Positions 35,221 to 44,718 of a DNA stretch of 64,000 bases are shown here, piece after piece. The DNA comes from DASXUX01 sp036504595 (GTDB taxonomy: Bacteria > Planctomycetota > SZUA-567 > H5-PLA8), in NCBI GenBank assembly GCA_036504595.1, contig DASXUX010000047.1:94611-158610 (forward strand), in the 5' to 3' direction. Positions within the stretch are counted from its first letter, which is position 1. Each line of letters opens with the position of its first letter. A program made the translations under genes and the position numbers. The notes under the pieces were generated by a model. That model worked only from the letters and a program-made list of their open reading frames with translations. It was not told the DNA's origin and did not search any database.

Positions 35221-36524
35221 GTGACGCAGAACACGTGGTCCCGCGCGGCGGACCTGATCACGCCCCGCGACTCATTCATCGCCACCCTGTTGCCTAACGG
35301 CAAGGTTCTGGTGGCCGGCGGCGAGAGCCTGGATGGCTTTGGCGGCGGGTCGGTGCTTCAGAGTTCCGAGCTATACGACCCGGCTTCGAACACTTGGTCA
35401 GCAACGGGCAATCTTCCCGCCAAAACGGTGTCGTTCTCAGGCAGCTTATTGCCCAACGGAAAAGTATTAATCTCCGGTGGCGATGACGGCGTCACCACCT
35501 TGGCTTCGGCTGCACTCTATGATCCGGATTCCGGAACTTGGCGCGCGACGACCAGCCTGAACACCGCCCGATACTTTCATACGTCTACGCTGCTGCCCAA
35601 CGGACTTGTTCTTGTGAGCGGTGGGAACGACCGAAGCGCTGGCTATCGGTTAGGCGGGGAACTCTACGATTACGCCGCAGGAAGCTGGAGCGCGACGGGG
35701 AGCCTCACCACCGCGCGCCGTTCGCATACCGCGACGCTGCTGCCAAACGGCCAAGTGCTCGTTACCGGAGGCGTTAACGGCAGCGCCGTTCTTGGCACCT
35801 CCGAGCTGTATGACCCCGCCTTCGCCCAACCCGGCAGAAGTCAACCAGAGCGTTTCGTTCAGCGTCTCGGCCAGCGATTCGGATGGCGACACGCTGAGCT
35901 ACAGTTGGGACTTTGGCGACGGAACGACCGGGAGCGGCGCGTCCCCGTCGCATGCTTACGCAGCAAGCGGATCCTACAACGCAACGGTGACCGTCAGCGA
36001 CGGCAAGGGTGGAAGCACGAACAGCAACGTTTCGCTGAACGTCAAAGAGAATCCGCCGGCCATCACGAGCGCAGCGTCGGCCTCTGGAACGATAGGTGTG
36101 CGTTTTAGCTATCAGATCGCGGCCAGCAATAGTCCGACCAGTTTCGGGGCATCCGGACTGCCGGATGGCTTGTCTGTCGATACGGGCACCGGCAAGATCA
36201 GCGGCACGCCGACGACGGAAGGCAACCTCAATCTTGCGCTCAAAGCAACGAATTCCGCCGGCAGCGACAGCAAGACGCTGTCGATCACGCAAGCAGGACG
36301 GGCCGCCGATGGCGGGGCAGACGGTGACGCGTTCGTTCCCAGCCGAAGGCAAGTACACGGTGGTGGCGATCGCGTTCGATGGTTTCAGCAAGAGCACGAA
36401 CTTTACGAAAGTCTCGGTTACGCTGGCGCCGAATTCGGGCAGCGAGGACAAGAATGCGGCAACGGGCCTGGTCGTGGTGAACCCGCTCAACGGGCTGGGC
36501 CTGAAGATTCTGCAAGTAGATTGA
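35221..36524 (+). pseudogene. Frame-broken Kelch / PKD / He_PIG surface protein
   Basis: Three pieces in three frames. Frame 1 (35221 to about 35820): four to five Kelch-like blades (SELYDPASNTWSATGNL, TARRSHTATLLPNGQVLVTG) with no signal peptide; the GTG at 35221 is only the edge of the open frame. Frame 2 (about 35825-36290): a PKD domain (FSVSASDSDGDTLSYSWDFG) and a putative-Ig He_PIG domain (ASGLPDGLSVDTGTGKISGT). Frame 3 (about 36300-36524): a beta domain fragment (MAGQTVTRSFPAEGKYTVVA) ending in a stop. The joins look like deletions between related surface-protein genes rather than single-base shifts. Not expected to make a functional protein. Confidence 0.75.
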
Positions 36525-36591
36525 GTACTAGAAGGCAGTGGGATATTCTATACACTATCTTTATGCGGACACCGGAGACGGACCCACCACC

Positions 36592-36611
36592 GCCTGAATT
36601 TCTGTTCAGGC
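36592..36611. terminator. Weak hairpin downstream of the pseudogene
   Basis: GCCTGAA (36592-36598) and TTCAGGC (36605-36611) form a 7-bp stem with a 6-base loop. No T-run follows, so its action as a terminator is doubtful. Confidence 0.25.
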
Positions 36612-36681
36612 CGCGTCCTCGACTGCCCCTATTGCTGAGCGATCAGCTAATCCGAGATACGGCCAGAGGCCGTGGTTTAAT

Positions 36682-36695
36682 GATGTAATTACATC
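36682..36695. promoter_or_regulatory. Candidate operator upstream of the first GH106 gene
   Basis: GATGTAATTACATC is a perfect 14-bp palindrome 82 bases before the start codon, followed by another GTAATTA. TTACAT (36689-36694) and TACAGT, 16 bases apart, could be a weak promoter overlapping it. The position suits a sugar-responsive operator for the rhamnose locus. Confidence 0.4.
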
Positions 36696-36777
36696 GTAAA
36701 AGTAATTAAGTACAGTGGCCGCCATGTATAAGGAACAATGTTCTGAGCACAGCCAGCGAACAGGAGTCACTGCGCCA

Positions 36778-39700
36778 ATGAAGCGATTACTGGTGCCCAC
36801 AGGCTTAATGCTCGTCGTCTGCGCGGCGTGCGCAGAGGACGGTCCCGGCATTCCGTCGCGCGATCCGAACCTGGATGTGTTGCCTGGATTCAGGGCGCCG
36901 CCGCCCGGCTACGGGGAAATCCCATACTGGTGGTGGACGGGCGGCGATCTCGATCCGGAACGCATGGTCGCCCAACTGAAGGAACTGCACAAGAATGGCA
37001 TCAGTGGCGTGCAAGTCAACTATTCCCACTTTGACACCAGCGGCTGGATGACCGACCAGAACAATCCCGAGATCTTCACAGACGAATGGTGGAAGGTCTA
37101 CTCGAGGATTTCGGCGGCTTGCGCGGAACTGGGCATGGGCATCGGGATGAGCACCTACACTATCGACTGGCCCAATGGTGCGCCGAATCTGTTTTACAAA
37201 CTCTTCTACTCCAAGCCGGAGCTCAATGCTTTGCAGCTGAACCGGCGGCCACAGCAGCTCATGCGCGGAAGAGAAACCAGGACCTTCGACTGTGGCGCCG
37301 ATCAGGTGGCAGTACACGCCTATCCGGTCATTGCTGGCAAGCTCCAGCGCGGTGGCACCGACCTGACGGCGCTGGTGAAGGACGGCAAGCTGACGTGGAC
37401 GGCGCCTGAGGGCGAGTGGCAGGTCTGGAGCTACGCTGCCGAGCACCGCAAGGGATCGATGAACCCGCTCATGCCCGGCGCGGGCGAGACGATCATCCGC
37501 GACTGGTACCAGCAGTTCCAGGAACACAATCGGGACAAATCGGCAAAAGGCCTGAACTACTTTTTTAACGATGAACTGCAGATCGGTGTCGGAAGGCTCG
37601 CGTGGAATTCGGATTTCCCGGCGGAGTTCAAAAGACGCAAGGGGTACGACTTGTTCGAGGTTCTGCCAGCGATGTGGGAAGACATCGGCGCGATCACGCC
37701 GAAGGTCCGCATGGACTATGCTGACGTCCGGATGGCGCTGATGGAAGAGCGGTACTTCAAGCCGATCTACGAGTGGCACGCGTCGCGCGGCATGATCTAT
37801 GCCTGTGACATGAGCAGCCGCGGAACCCAACCATCGGAATTCGGCGACTACTTCCGGGCCGTTCGCTGGTATTCCGCACCCGGACATGATACGCCCGGTG
37901 GAAACGCCGATCTGATCAAGGGCAAGGTGTCGTCCTCCATAGCCAACCTGTACCAGCGACCGCGCGTATGGTTAGAGGGTTATCACAGTCTCGGCTGGGG
38001 CGCGACGCCCGAACGGATTATGCATGCCACACGCGAAAATTACCTGTACGGCTGCACGCTGTTCAACCTGCATGGCTTGTATTACACGACGTACGGATCG
38101 TACTGGGAGTGGGCTCCGCCCTGTTATCATTTCCGCATGCCCTACTGGCCGCACATGGGCGTCTTCCTCAAGTATTTCGAGCGGCTGTCTTACCTGATGA
38201 GCCAAGGTCATCTCGCCTGCGATGTGGCAGTGGTCTATCCGGTGGCGCCCTATGAAGCAGAGATGAACGGCGACAAGGCGCGGAACATGGCTTTTGACAT
38301 CGCGCACAAGTTGTTTCCAGCCGGCATCAACTTCGAATTCATCGACAACGATTCGCTCGCCCGCGCTACTGTCGAGAAAGACCGCTTGGTGGTCAAAGAT
38401 GCAGGCGCCTCATACCAGGCGCTTGTGGTACCGAACATGGAGGCTGTGCGCTGGCCAACTATAGAGAAAGCAGCAGCCTTCGCGAAGGCCGGTGGAAAGG
38501 TATATTGCGTCGGAGCACTGCCGACGGCTTCCGACCACGCAGGCCGCGATGATCCCGAGTTGAGGGCTCTAGTGGACGCAGCGTTCAAACCAGACTGTCG
38601 CCTTGAATCGAGTTACGACTTGGCCAAGGCGATTCGCAACGCATTTGTGCCAGATATTCAAAGCTCGGGTCAAGCAGTTCGCGCTCTGCACCGGAAAGCC
38701 GGCAAGCGCGACGTCTACATGGTCATGGACGCAACGCCAGGCACGGTGGTTGAGTTCCGCGCCAAAGGCTGTGTAGAACTATGGGATGCGTGGACGGGAC
38801 AGACGCGTCCCCTTCACGTAGTGGAAGAATCGGCGACGGGCACGCGTGTCGAACTGCCGCTGGAGCGTTACGAAGCGCAGATCGTGGTCTTCACGCCGGA
38901 CAAAGCGCACATCAATCCGCCGCCGAAAGACGAACGTCCGCTCCGGCAACGGAGTCTGCCAACGGAATGGACTGTCGCTTTTCTGCCGACGATGGACAAC
39001 ACCTATGGCGATTTCCGCCTGCCGGCGACAGCGGAGAACAAGGTGATCGGTCTGGAAGCCCGGCGCTTTCTGTGGGCACGCGAAACGGAAGCGCTGGCCA
39101 AGACAGCAATGTTAGCTGAGACGGATGATCGAGGATGGGCGAAGCAGCTTCACGGTTTCGGTCCTCAGTTTTATGTGTTGGGTCCGCTCCCTGACGACAC
39201 CGATTGCGCGGCGCTGGAGACCGAATTGGCCAAACTCACTGCTGTCGATCCATCGCAACCGGTGACGATCAAAGGGAAGCCCTACACATGGAACGCGTAC
39301 GACTTCTCCTGGCGCATGGGCAAGGAAGGCGATTCCGGGCACCAAGGTTTCCATGGGTTGAAGCGGATCGTCACGGACGATTTCCTGTGCCTTGGCGAGG
39401 CAGGCAACGGCCACAACGAGACGGTCTACTCGACCAAAGGAAAAAAGGTGTATTACGTGTGGACTGCGGCGACGGTCACGCAACCGACCTCCGCGTGTTT
39501 CGATATCAGTCGCAACCCTCCCGCAGACAAGAGTCATTCGTCGCCGGTGCTGACGCCGGCGGCCATCTATCTGAATGGCACTGTCATCGCCGATGTCGCT
39601 GCACCGGTTGCGCTTAAAGCCGGCGCAAATCCCATCCTGGCGCGTTACGACAAAGGCGGACGCGGGCATCTGGTTCTGCGGCGGCAAGGAGCGCCCGAAC

Positions 39701-41037
39701 CACAGACTCGCACGCCCCTCGCGATGCGCTGGTACGACGACACGGGCGGGATCCCATTCGACGTTCAGGCCGGCAAGCCTGCAGCGGAGTGGTTCCGGTT
39801 CCTTTCGGCGCCTGGCACGACGGCCATCCGCGTGCGGGCCCGCGGCACCGTCCAGGCGTGGATCGACGGTCAGCCCATGACTGAAAAAGGCGACGGGCGC
39901 TTCGTAGCCGCCAAAAGCGCCTCGAAGGCCGCCATCGTGGCGTTGCGCGTCGTGCCGGAGATTGGGCGAAGCGGCGGCGCAGTAATTCCAGATCCAGTGG
40001 CCGTCGAGACCGACGGCACGGGGAGCATGGCATTGGGCGATTGGTCGAAGAATGGCATCTTGGGGAACTACTCGGGCGGCGTGCGCTACCGCACCACGGT
40101 AACGTTGACCGACGAAGATGCCGTAAGCAAAGCGGAGCTCGATCTTGGCAGCGTCACCGCGACAGCGGAAGTCTTCATCAACGGCAAGTCGGTCGCGGTG
40201 CTGGTAGCTCCACCCTGGAAAGCAGAGTTGAATGGCGTACTGAAGAACGGCGAGAATACGATCGAGATCCTCGTCTACAATACGCTTGCCAATCACTACC
40301 AGACCATTCCGACGAAATATGGCGGTAGTCCTGTTTCAGGCTTGATGGGCCCCGTCTATCTCCGATCGCGCGACTGGAAGACAGGCGACCTGGCAACTGC
40401 GGAGACCAAAACGCAGGCGTCGAAGAAAGTCGCTCTGTCTGCCGCCGCCGCGCAAAGCAGAGTGCTATCCACAACCGGCGATGTGCGTGTGACCGCCACG
40501 ACAGGAGCGCTCAGCGACTTCAACGCCCGGATCGTCGCGGCTGACAATCTGATGCGCCAGCCAGGACTGGGCATAGCATCGAAAGGTTCGTGCGGACACG
40601 ACGGCGGCGGGAAGGGATTCGGAGCGCTCTTCAATGGGACAGCAGGAAACAAGAAAGATGGCGAGGAGACTCAGAACGACGGCGCCACATTTGTGGGTTT
40701 TGGCGAGGGCAACACGCTAGAGATCGTCTTCGACGCGAACAAAGCACCCAAAGGAGTCACGATCCGCAGCATTCAAAGCTATGCTGGCCACAACGATAGC
40801 CGTGCCACGCAACGCTACACGGTGTCTGGCGCCAAGGCATCTGCGCCGGAGCAGTTTCTGCCTATTGCAGGGGTGGACAGTGAGGCGAATGGCGAGCTGA
40901 ACGAAGTAACCGTGGAAAAGGCGGCCAAAGGAACGCTGATGGATGGCGTGCGTACGCTGCGCTTCGTCTTCAAAAATGGACCGGTTGATTTCAATGTGTA
41001 TCGCGAAATCGCGGTGTTCGGAGAGGTGACTCCATAG
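36778..41037 (+). CDS. Exported GH106-like alpha-L-rhamnosidase (1)
   Basis: 1419 residues with a signal peptide (MKRLLVPTGLMLVVCAACA). GH106-type start: IPYWWWTGGDLDPERMVAQL then ISGVQVNYSHFD. Two acidic positions conserved among all three GH106-like proteins of this locus are the catalytic candidates: the DE pair in NYFFNDELQIG (D265/E266) and the Glu in VWLEGYHS (E400). The C-terminal half has beta-sandwich carbohydrate-binding-like domains and a jelly-roll (VFINGKSVAVLVAPPWKAEL) as in other GH106 enzymes. Hydrolyses alpha-L-rhamnosides of plant or algal polysaccharide if the assignment holds. AGGAG lies 11-15 bases before the ATG at 36778; an earlier in-frame ATG would spoil the signal peptide. 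The rhamnose ABC genes follow after 138 bases. Confidence 0.85.
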   Translation: MKRLLVPTGLMLVVCAACAEDGPGIPSRDPNLDVLPGFRAPPPGYGEIPYWWWTGGDLDPERMVAQLKELHKNGISGVQVNYSHFDTSGWMTDQNNPEIFTDEWWKVYSRISAACAELGMGIGMSTYTIDWPNGAPNLFYKLFYSKPELNALQLNRRPQQLMRGRETRTFDCGADQVAVHAYPVIAGKLQRGGTDLTALVKDGKLTWTAPEGEWQVWSYAAEHRKGSMNPLMPGAGETIIRDWYQQFQEHNRDKSAKGLNYFFNDELQIGVGRLAWNSDFPAEFKRRKGYDLFEVLPAMWEDIGAITPKVRMDYADVRMALMEERYFKPIYEWHASRGMIYACDMSSRGTQPSEFGDYFRAVRWYSAPGHDTPGGNADLIKGKVSSSIANLYQRPRVWLEGYHSLGWGATPERIMHATRENYLYGCTLFNLHGLYYTTYGSYWEWAPPCYHFRMPYWPHMGVFLKYFERLSYLMSQGHLACDVAVVYPVAPYEAEMNGDKARNMAFDIAHKLFPAGINFEFIDNDSLARATVEKDRLVVKDAGASYQALVVPNMEAVRWPTIEKAAAFAKAGGKVYCVGALPTASDHAGRDDPELRALVDAAFKPDCRLESSYDLAKAIRNAFVPDIQSSGQAVRALHRKAGKRDVYMVMDATPGTVVEFRAKGCVELWDAWTGQTRPLHVVEESATGTRVELPLERYEAQIVVFTPDKAHINPPPKDERPLRQRSLPTEWTVAFLPTMDNTYGDFRLPATAENKVIGLEARRFLWARETEALAKTAMLAETDDRGWAKQLHGFGPQFYVLGPLPDDTDCAALETELAKLTAVDPSQPVTIKGKPYTWNAYDFSWRMGKEGDSGHQGFHGLKRIVTDDFLCLGEAGNGHNETVYSTKGKKVYYVWTAATVTQPTSACFDISRNPPADKSHSSPVLTPAAIYLNGTVIADVAAPVALKAGANPILARYDKGGRGHLVLRRQGAPEPQTRTPLAMRWYDDTGGIPFDVQAGKPAAEWFRFLSAPGTTAIRVRARGTVQAWIDGQPMTEKGDGRFVAAKSASKAAIVALRVVPEIGRSGGAVIPDPVAVETDGTGSMALGDWSKNGILGNYSGGVRYRTTVTLTDEDAVSKAELDLGSVTATAEVFINGKSVAVLVAPPWKAELNGVLKNGENTIEILVYNTLANHYQTIPTKYGGSPVSGLMGPVYLRSRDWKTGDLATAETKTQASKKVALSAAAAQSRVLSTTGDVRVTATTGALSDFNARIVAADNLMRQPGLGIASKGSCGHDGGGKGFGALFNGTAGNKKDGEETQNDGATFVGFGEGNTLEIVFDANKAPKGVTIRSIQSYAGHNDSRATQRYTVSGAKASAPEQFLPIAGVDSEANGELNEVTVEKAAKGTLMDGVRTLRFVFKNGPVDFNVYREIAVFGEVTP

Positions 41038-41175
41038 AGGAAATGATAGCGGATGCACCGTCTCCAAGCTGCGCTAGCCAGGCGCGACTTGCCGGAAGTG
41101 GATTGACGCAGACAACGACGAGGTAACATCTGTTATTGGTCATGCAAAAACGAACTAAGCGCCTGAGGAGTGCCC

Positions 41176-42705
41176 GTGTCGGTGCCTCTTGTTAGAATCG
41201 AGCATATAACAAAGTCCTTTGGCGGCGTTCACGCGCTGACCGATGTGAGCTTCTGCATTGAGCCGGGAGAAGTACACGCACTCTGCGGCGAAAACGGCGC
41301 GGGCAAGTCTACGCTTATCAAGACACTCGCCGGATCCTGTATCCCGGATCATGGGCAAATCTCGTTCGCTGACGCACCATTGCGGCTGGGCAGTGTGCGC
41401 GCTTCCGAAGCCGCTGGGGTCGCTGTCATCCATCAGGAATCCACTGCGTTTCCGCACCTCAATGCAGAGGACAACATCTTCGTAGGCCGTGAGCCACGAT
41501 GGATGGGCGGCCTGCTGCTCGACCGCCGCCGAATGCGAGAAGGCACGCGCAAAGTGCTTGCCGGGCTGGGTGAACAGATTGACCAGAACGTGCCAGTGGG
41601 CGAACTGCCGGTTGCCCAACGGCAGATGATCGGTATCGCGCGGGCGCTGCAAAGCCGCTGCCGTCTACTCATTCTGGATGAGCCGACGGCGTCACTTTCA
41701 GCGCGCGAAACCACAGTCCTGTTTCGCGTCATTCGCCAACTGCGTTCGGAAGGCGTCAGCCTGCTGTACGTGAGCCATCGCATGGAGGAGATTTTCGACC
41801 TGGCGAACCGCGTGACAGTGCTGCGCGACGGCCGCTTTGTGGACACGCTGCCGATCGCGGACGTAACCCGCGACGGACTCATCCGGCTTATGGTGGGCCG
41901 GGATCTGTCCACGGTGCCTGCGCCCGGAGAGCACGCCGCTGCGGCGGGCCAGCGAACTGTTCTGGAGGTCCGCAAACTCTGCCGCGCCAACGTATTTGAG
42001 GACATCTCGTTCAGCGTGCAGGCCGGGGAAGTCGTGGGACTTGCCGGTCTGGTGGGCGCCGGTCGGTCCGAAGTAGCGCGCGCAGTGTTCGGCGTGGACC
42101 GCTATGACAGCGGCAGCGTCGTCGTGAATGGCCGGCCATTGCCGCGTGGATCGGTGCGAGCGGTCGTACGGCACGGCGTGGCTCTCGTGCCCGAAGACCG
42201 GCAACATTTGGGGCTGGTGCTGCCGATGTCCGTGGGCGACAACCTGACGATGGCGGTGTTGGACTCGCTGACTCGCTTCGGCCTGCGTTCGCACATCCGG
42301 GAACTCACTTTGGCGGAGAAGCTGATGAAGGATCTGTCGGTGCGAGCTGCGAGTGCCGCTGTGCCTGCGGAGACGCTTTCCGGCGGCAACCAGCAGAAGC
42401 TTGTCTTGGGCAAATGGCTGGCGGCGGCACCGAAAGTGTTGATCCTGGATGAGCCGACGCGAGGCGTGGACGTGGGAGCAAAGGCGGAAGTTCACAAGCT
42501 GATCCGACAGTTCGCAACTGAAGGCATGGCGACGCTGCTGATCTCATCCGAATTGCCGGAACTGCTTGCGGTGAGCGATCGCATACTGGTGATGCGCGCG
42601 GGGCGGATAGCCGGCCAGTTCTCGCGAACCGAAGCGACGCAGGAGAAGATTCTCGAGCTGGCGCTAGGGCGAGCATCAGCCGAGACGGTGGAGGCGACTG
42701 CATGA
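41176..42705 (+). CDS. Sugar ABC importer ATPase (RhaT/RbsA type)
   Basis: About 509 residues with two ATPase halves, as in ribose/rhamnose importers. Half 1 has Walker A GENGAGKST and Walker B LLILDEPTASLS, with a degenerate signature (VAQRQ). Half 2 has the degenerate Walker A LVGAGRSE, typical of this family, and an intact signature LSGGNQQKL. Cytoplasmic; energises the two permeases encoded next. Several GTG codons lie at the start; GTG at 41176 has GAGGAG 5 bases upstream and is chosen. The stop overlaps the next start by 4 bases (ATGA). Rhamnose as substrate is inferred from the neighbouring GH106 and RhaT genes. Confidence 0.93.
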   Translation: MSVPLVRIEHITKSFGGVHALTDVSFCIEPGEVHALCGENGAGKSTLIKTLAGSCIPDHGQISFADAPLRLGSVRASEAAGVAVIHQESTAFPHLNAEDNIFVGREPRWMGGLLLDRRRMREGTRKVLAGLGEQIDQNVPVGELPVAQRQMIGIARALQSRCRLLILDEPTASLSARETTVLFRVIRQLRSEGVSLLYVSHRMEEIFDLANRVTVLRDGRFVDTLPIADVTRDGLIRLMVGRDLSTVPAPGEHAAAAGQRTVLEVRKLCRANVFEDISFSVQAGEVVGLAGLVGAGRSEVARAVFGVDRYDSGSVVVNGRPLPRGSVRAVVRHGVALVPEDRQHLGLVLPMSVGDNLTMAVLDSLTRFGLRSHIRELTLAEKLMKDLSVRAASAAVPAETLSGGNQQKLVLGKWLAAAPKVLILDEPTRGVDVGAKAEVHKLIRQFATEGMATLLISSELPELLAVSDRILVMRAGRIAGQFSRTEATQEKILELALGRASAETVEATA

Positions 42706-43712
42706 CTGCCGCGCCGCATGCCGCTTCTTCTTCGTCCCTTTGGAGGCGCCTGAATCGACGTGAGTTCTGGGTGCTGCTGCTGCTTATCGTGACGGTCGCC
42801 GCCGTAAGCGTGAAGAATCCGAACTTTTGTCAGCTCAGCAACATTCGCAACATGCTGGCCAACGCGGCGCCTACCGCGATCGTTGCCTGTGGCGTGACAC
42901 TGGTGATCGTCACAGGCGAGATTGACATTTCCGTCGGTTCGCTGATGGGGCTTTTGGCGGCGGTCCTCGGTGCGACCTCCTCGCTCGTTTATAGTAGGTG
43001 GCCCGCTGCAGCCAGCATCGTGCTCGTGCTGACGCTCGGGACCGCCATCGGGCTCGTCAACGGGTTGCTGGTGACGTTTGGACGCGTGCCGTCCATTGTC
43101 GTGACGCTCGGGACGATGATGGCGCTTCTTGGCGTCACGAAGCTGTTCCTGACGGGATACGGCGATTCCATTGACGTGTCGCGTTGCTCCCCCGCCCTGA
43201 TCTGGCTGGACAAGGGGACCGTGCTGCTGATCCCTGTCGCCATCTGGATCGCCCTGGCTGTAATCGCCGCGACAATTTTTCTCGTATGCATGATGCCGCT
43301 GGGACGGCACATCTATGCGGTCGGCAGCAACCCGCATGCTGCGATGCTGGCTGGACTGTCCCGGCAGCGCGTGAAACTGTTCGTCTTCGCGTTGACGGGG
43401 CTGCTGGTCGGCTTGGCGACAATCGTGCGCGTCCCCCAACTGGCCAAGGTGGAATCGTCCATCGGCCAAGGCCTCGAACTTCTGGTCGTCACGTGCGTCG
43501 TGGTCGGTGGTACGTCCATCAGCGGCGGCAGGGGCACAATCGCCGGGTCGGTGCTGGGCGTGCTGCTTCTCAACAGTGTGGGTTCGATGCTCTTGTTCCT
43601 CCGGCTTGGTGAAAACGCCACCTACTGGGAGCAGGCCATTCAGGGAGTCTTCATTCTCGTGGCGGTTCTGGCGGATCATCTGGCTCGACGCAGGCATGGA
43701 GACACCGCATGA
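42702..43712 (+). CDS. Sugar ABC importer permease 1
   Basis: 336 residues with about nine to ten membrane segments, of the BPD_transp_2 family (RbsC/RhaP-like). The family motif VTGEIDISVGSLMGLLAAV and the loop GGTSISGGRGTIAGSVLGV that contacts the ATPase are present. Start overlaps the ATPase stop (ATGA), and its stop overlaps permease 2 in the same way, so translation is coupled. Confidence 0.93.
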   Translation: MTAAPHAASSSSLWRRLNRREFWVLLLLIVTVAAVSVKNPNFCQLSNIRNMLANAAPTAIVACGVTLVIVTGEIDISVGSLMGLLAAVLGATSSLVYSRWPAAASIVLVLTLGTAIGLVNGLLVTFGRVPSIVVTLGTMMALLGVTKLFLTGYGDSIDVSRCSPALIWLDKGTVLLIPVAIWIALAVIAATIFLVCMMPLGRHIYAVGSNPHAAMLAGLSRQRVKLFVFALTGLLVGLATIVRVPQLAKVESSIGQGLELLVVTCVVVGGTSISGGRGTIAGSVLGVLLLNSVGSMLLFLRLGENATYWEQAIQGVFILVAVLADHLARRRHGDTA

Positions 43713-44701
43713 ACTCAGTCGGCGCATCGCCACAGGCCCTCCGGAAACCATGGCGCTTGAGCGACTTCCCGTATTGCCACGAGGCCGTGCTCGTGGTGCT
43801 GCTGGCCGGCCTTCTTCTGTGGGCGCGATGGCAAGCACCGGACTTCGTGACTTGGGAGACACAACTCGACCTCTCCACACACGTCTGGGAGTTGGCGCTG
43901 ATGTGCCTCCCCATGACCCTGGTCATCATCACCGCCGGCATCGATCTGTCGGTCGGTTCGATCATGGCGCTGTCCGCTGTGGTGTTGGGGACCGCATACC
44001 TGCGGTGGAACATGCCGATCGGCCTGGCCGCCGTGCTGGCGCTGCTCACGGGCGCCGCTGCCGGAGCCGTGAACGGTGCGTTTGTCGCCTGTGTGCGCGT
44101 TCATCCGCTGATCGTCACGCTCGCAACGCTCGCTGCGTATTACGGCGTAGCCGTCGGCATCAGCCATGGAATGCCACTGTCCGGCTATCCGGACGCGTTC
44201 AGGGAGATCGGCGGTGGCGGCATTGGCGGCATACCGATCGCGGGCCTGATCTTCGCGTTGTCGGCTGTTGTCTCCGCGACTGTGCTTGGCAAGACAGCAT
44301 TCGGCCAAGGACTCTATGCCATCGGTCACAACGAAACTGCCGCACGCTTCTCGGGAATTCCTGTGGCCCGGATGAAACTGCTCCTCTATACCGCGTCCGG
44401 TCTGGCCGCCGGCCTGGCGGCGCTGCTTTTTGTCGGCAGACGCAACACGGCGAATACCGACATCGGCGCGGGCATTTCGCTGGACGTGATAACGGCCGTG
44501 GTGCTCGGCGGAACCAGCATCTTTGGCGGCCGCGGGCGAATCGTGGGCACGCTTCTGGGGATCGTGCTGATTCATGAGACGCGCGAGTTTGTCAGTTGGC
44601 ACTGGAGCAAGGCTGAGCTAAATCTGATCGTCATCGGTTCGCTGCTGGTTGCCTCCGTATTGATGAACTCGCTGCTTTCGTTCCGGCGGCGTTCGGAATG
44701 A
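43709..44701 (+). CDS. Sugar ABC importer permease 2
   Basis: 330 residues, paralogous to permease 1: ITAGIDLSVGSIMALSAVVL and GGTSIFGGRGRIVGTLLGI match it. Two distinct permeases make a heterodimeric channel, the arrangement of the rhizobial rhamnose importer (RhaP/RhaQ). The ATG overlaps the preceding stop by 4 bases. The binding-protein gene starts 17 bases downstream. Confidence 0.93.
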   Translation: MNSVGASPQALRKPWRLSDFPYCHEAVLVVLLAGLLLWARWQAPDFVTWETQLDLSTHVWELALMCLPMTLVIITAGIDLSVGSIMALSAVVLGTAYLRWNMPIGLAAVLALLTGAAAGAVNGAFVACVRVHPLIVTLATLAAYYGVAVGISHGMPLSGYPDAFREIGGGGIGGIPIAGLIFALSAVVSATVLGKTAFGQGLYAIGHNETAARFSGIPVARMKLLLYTASGLAAGLAALLFVGRRNTANTDIGAGISLDVITAVVLGGTSIFGGRGRIVGTLLGIVLIHETREFVSWHWSKAELNLIVIGSLLVASVLMNSLLSFRRRSE

Positions 44702-44718
44702 TCATGGGAGACTCTGTC

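Noticed and set aside
41038..41175. Gap between the first GH106 gene and the ABC operon as a site for a small RNA or terminator
   Set aside because: No stable hairpin, promoter consensus or open frame was seen.
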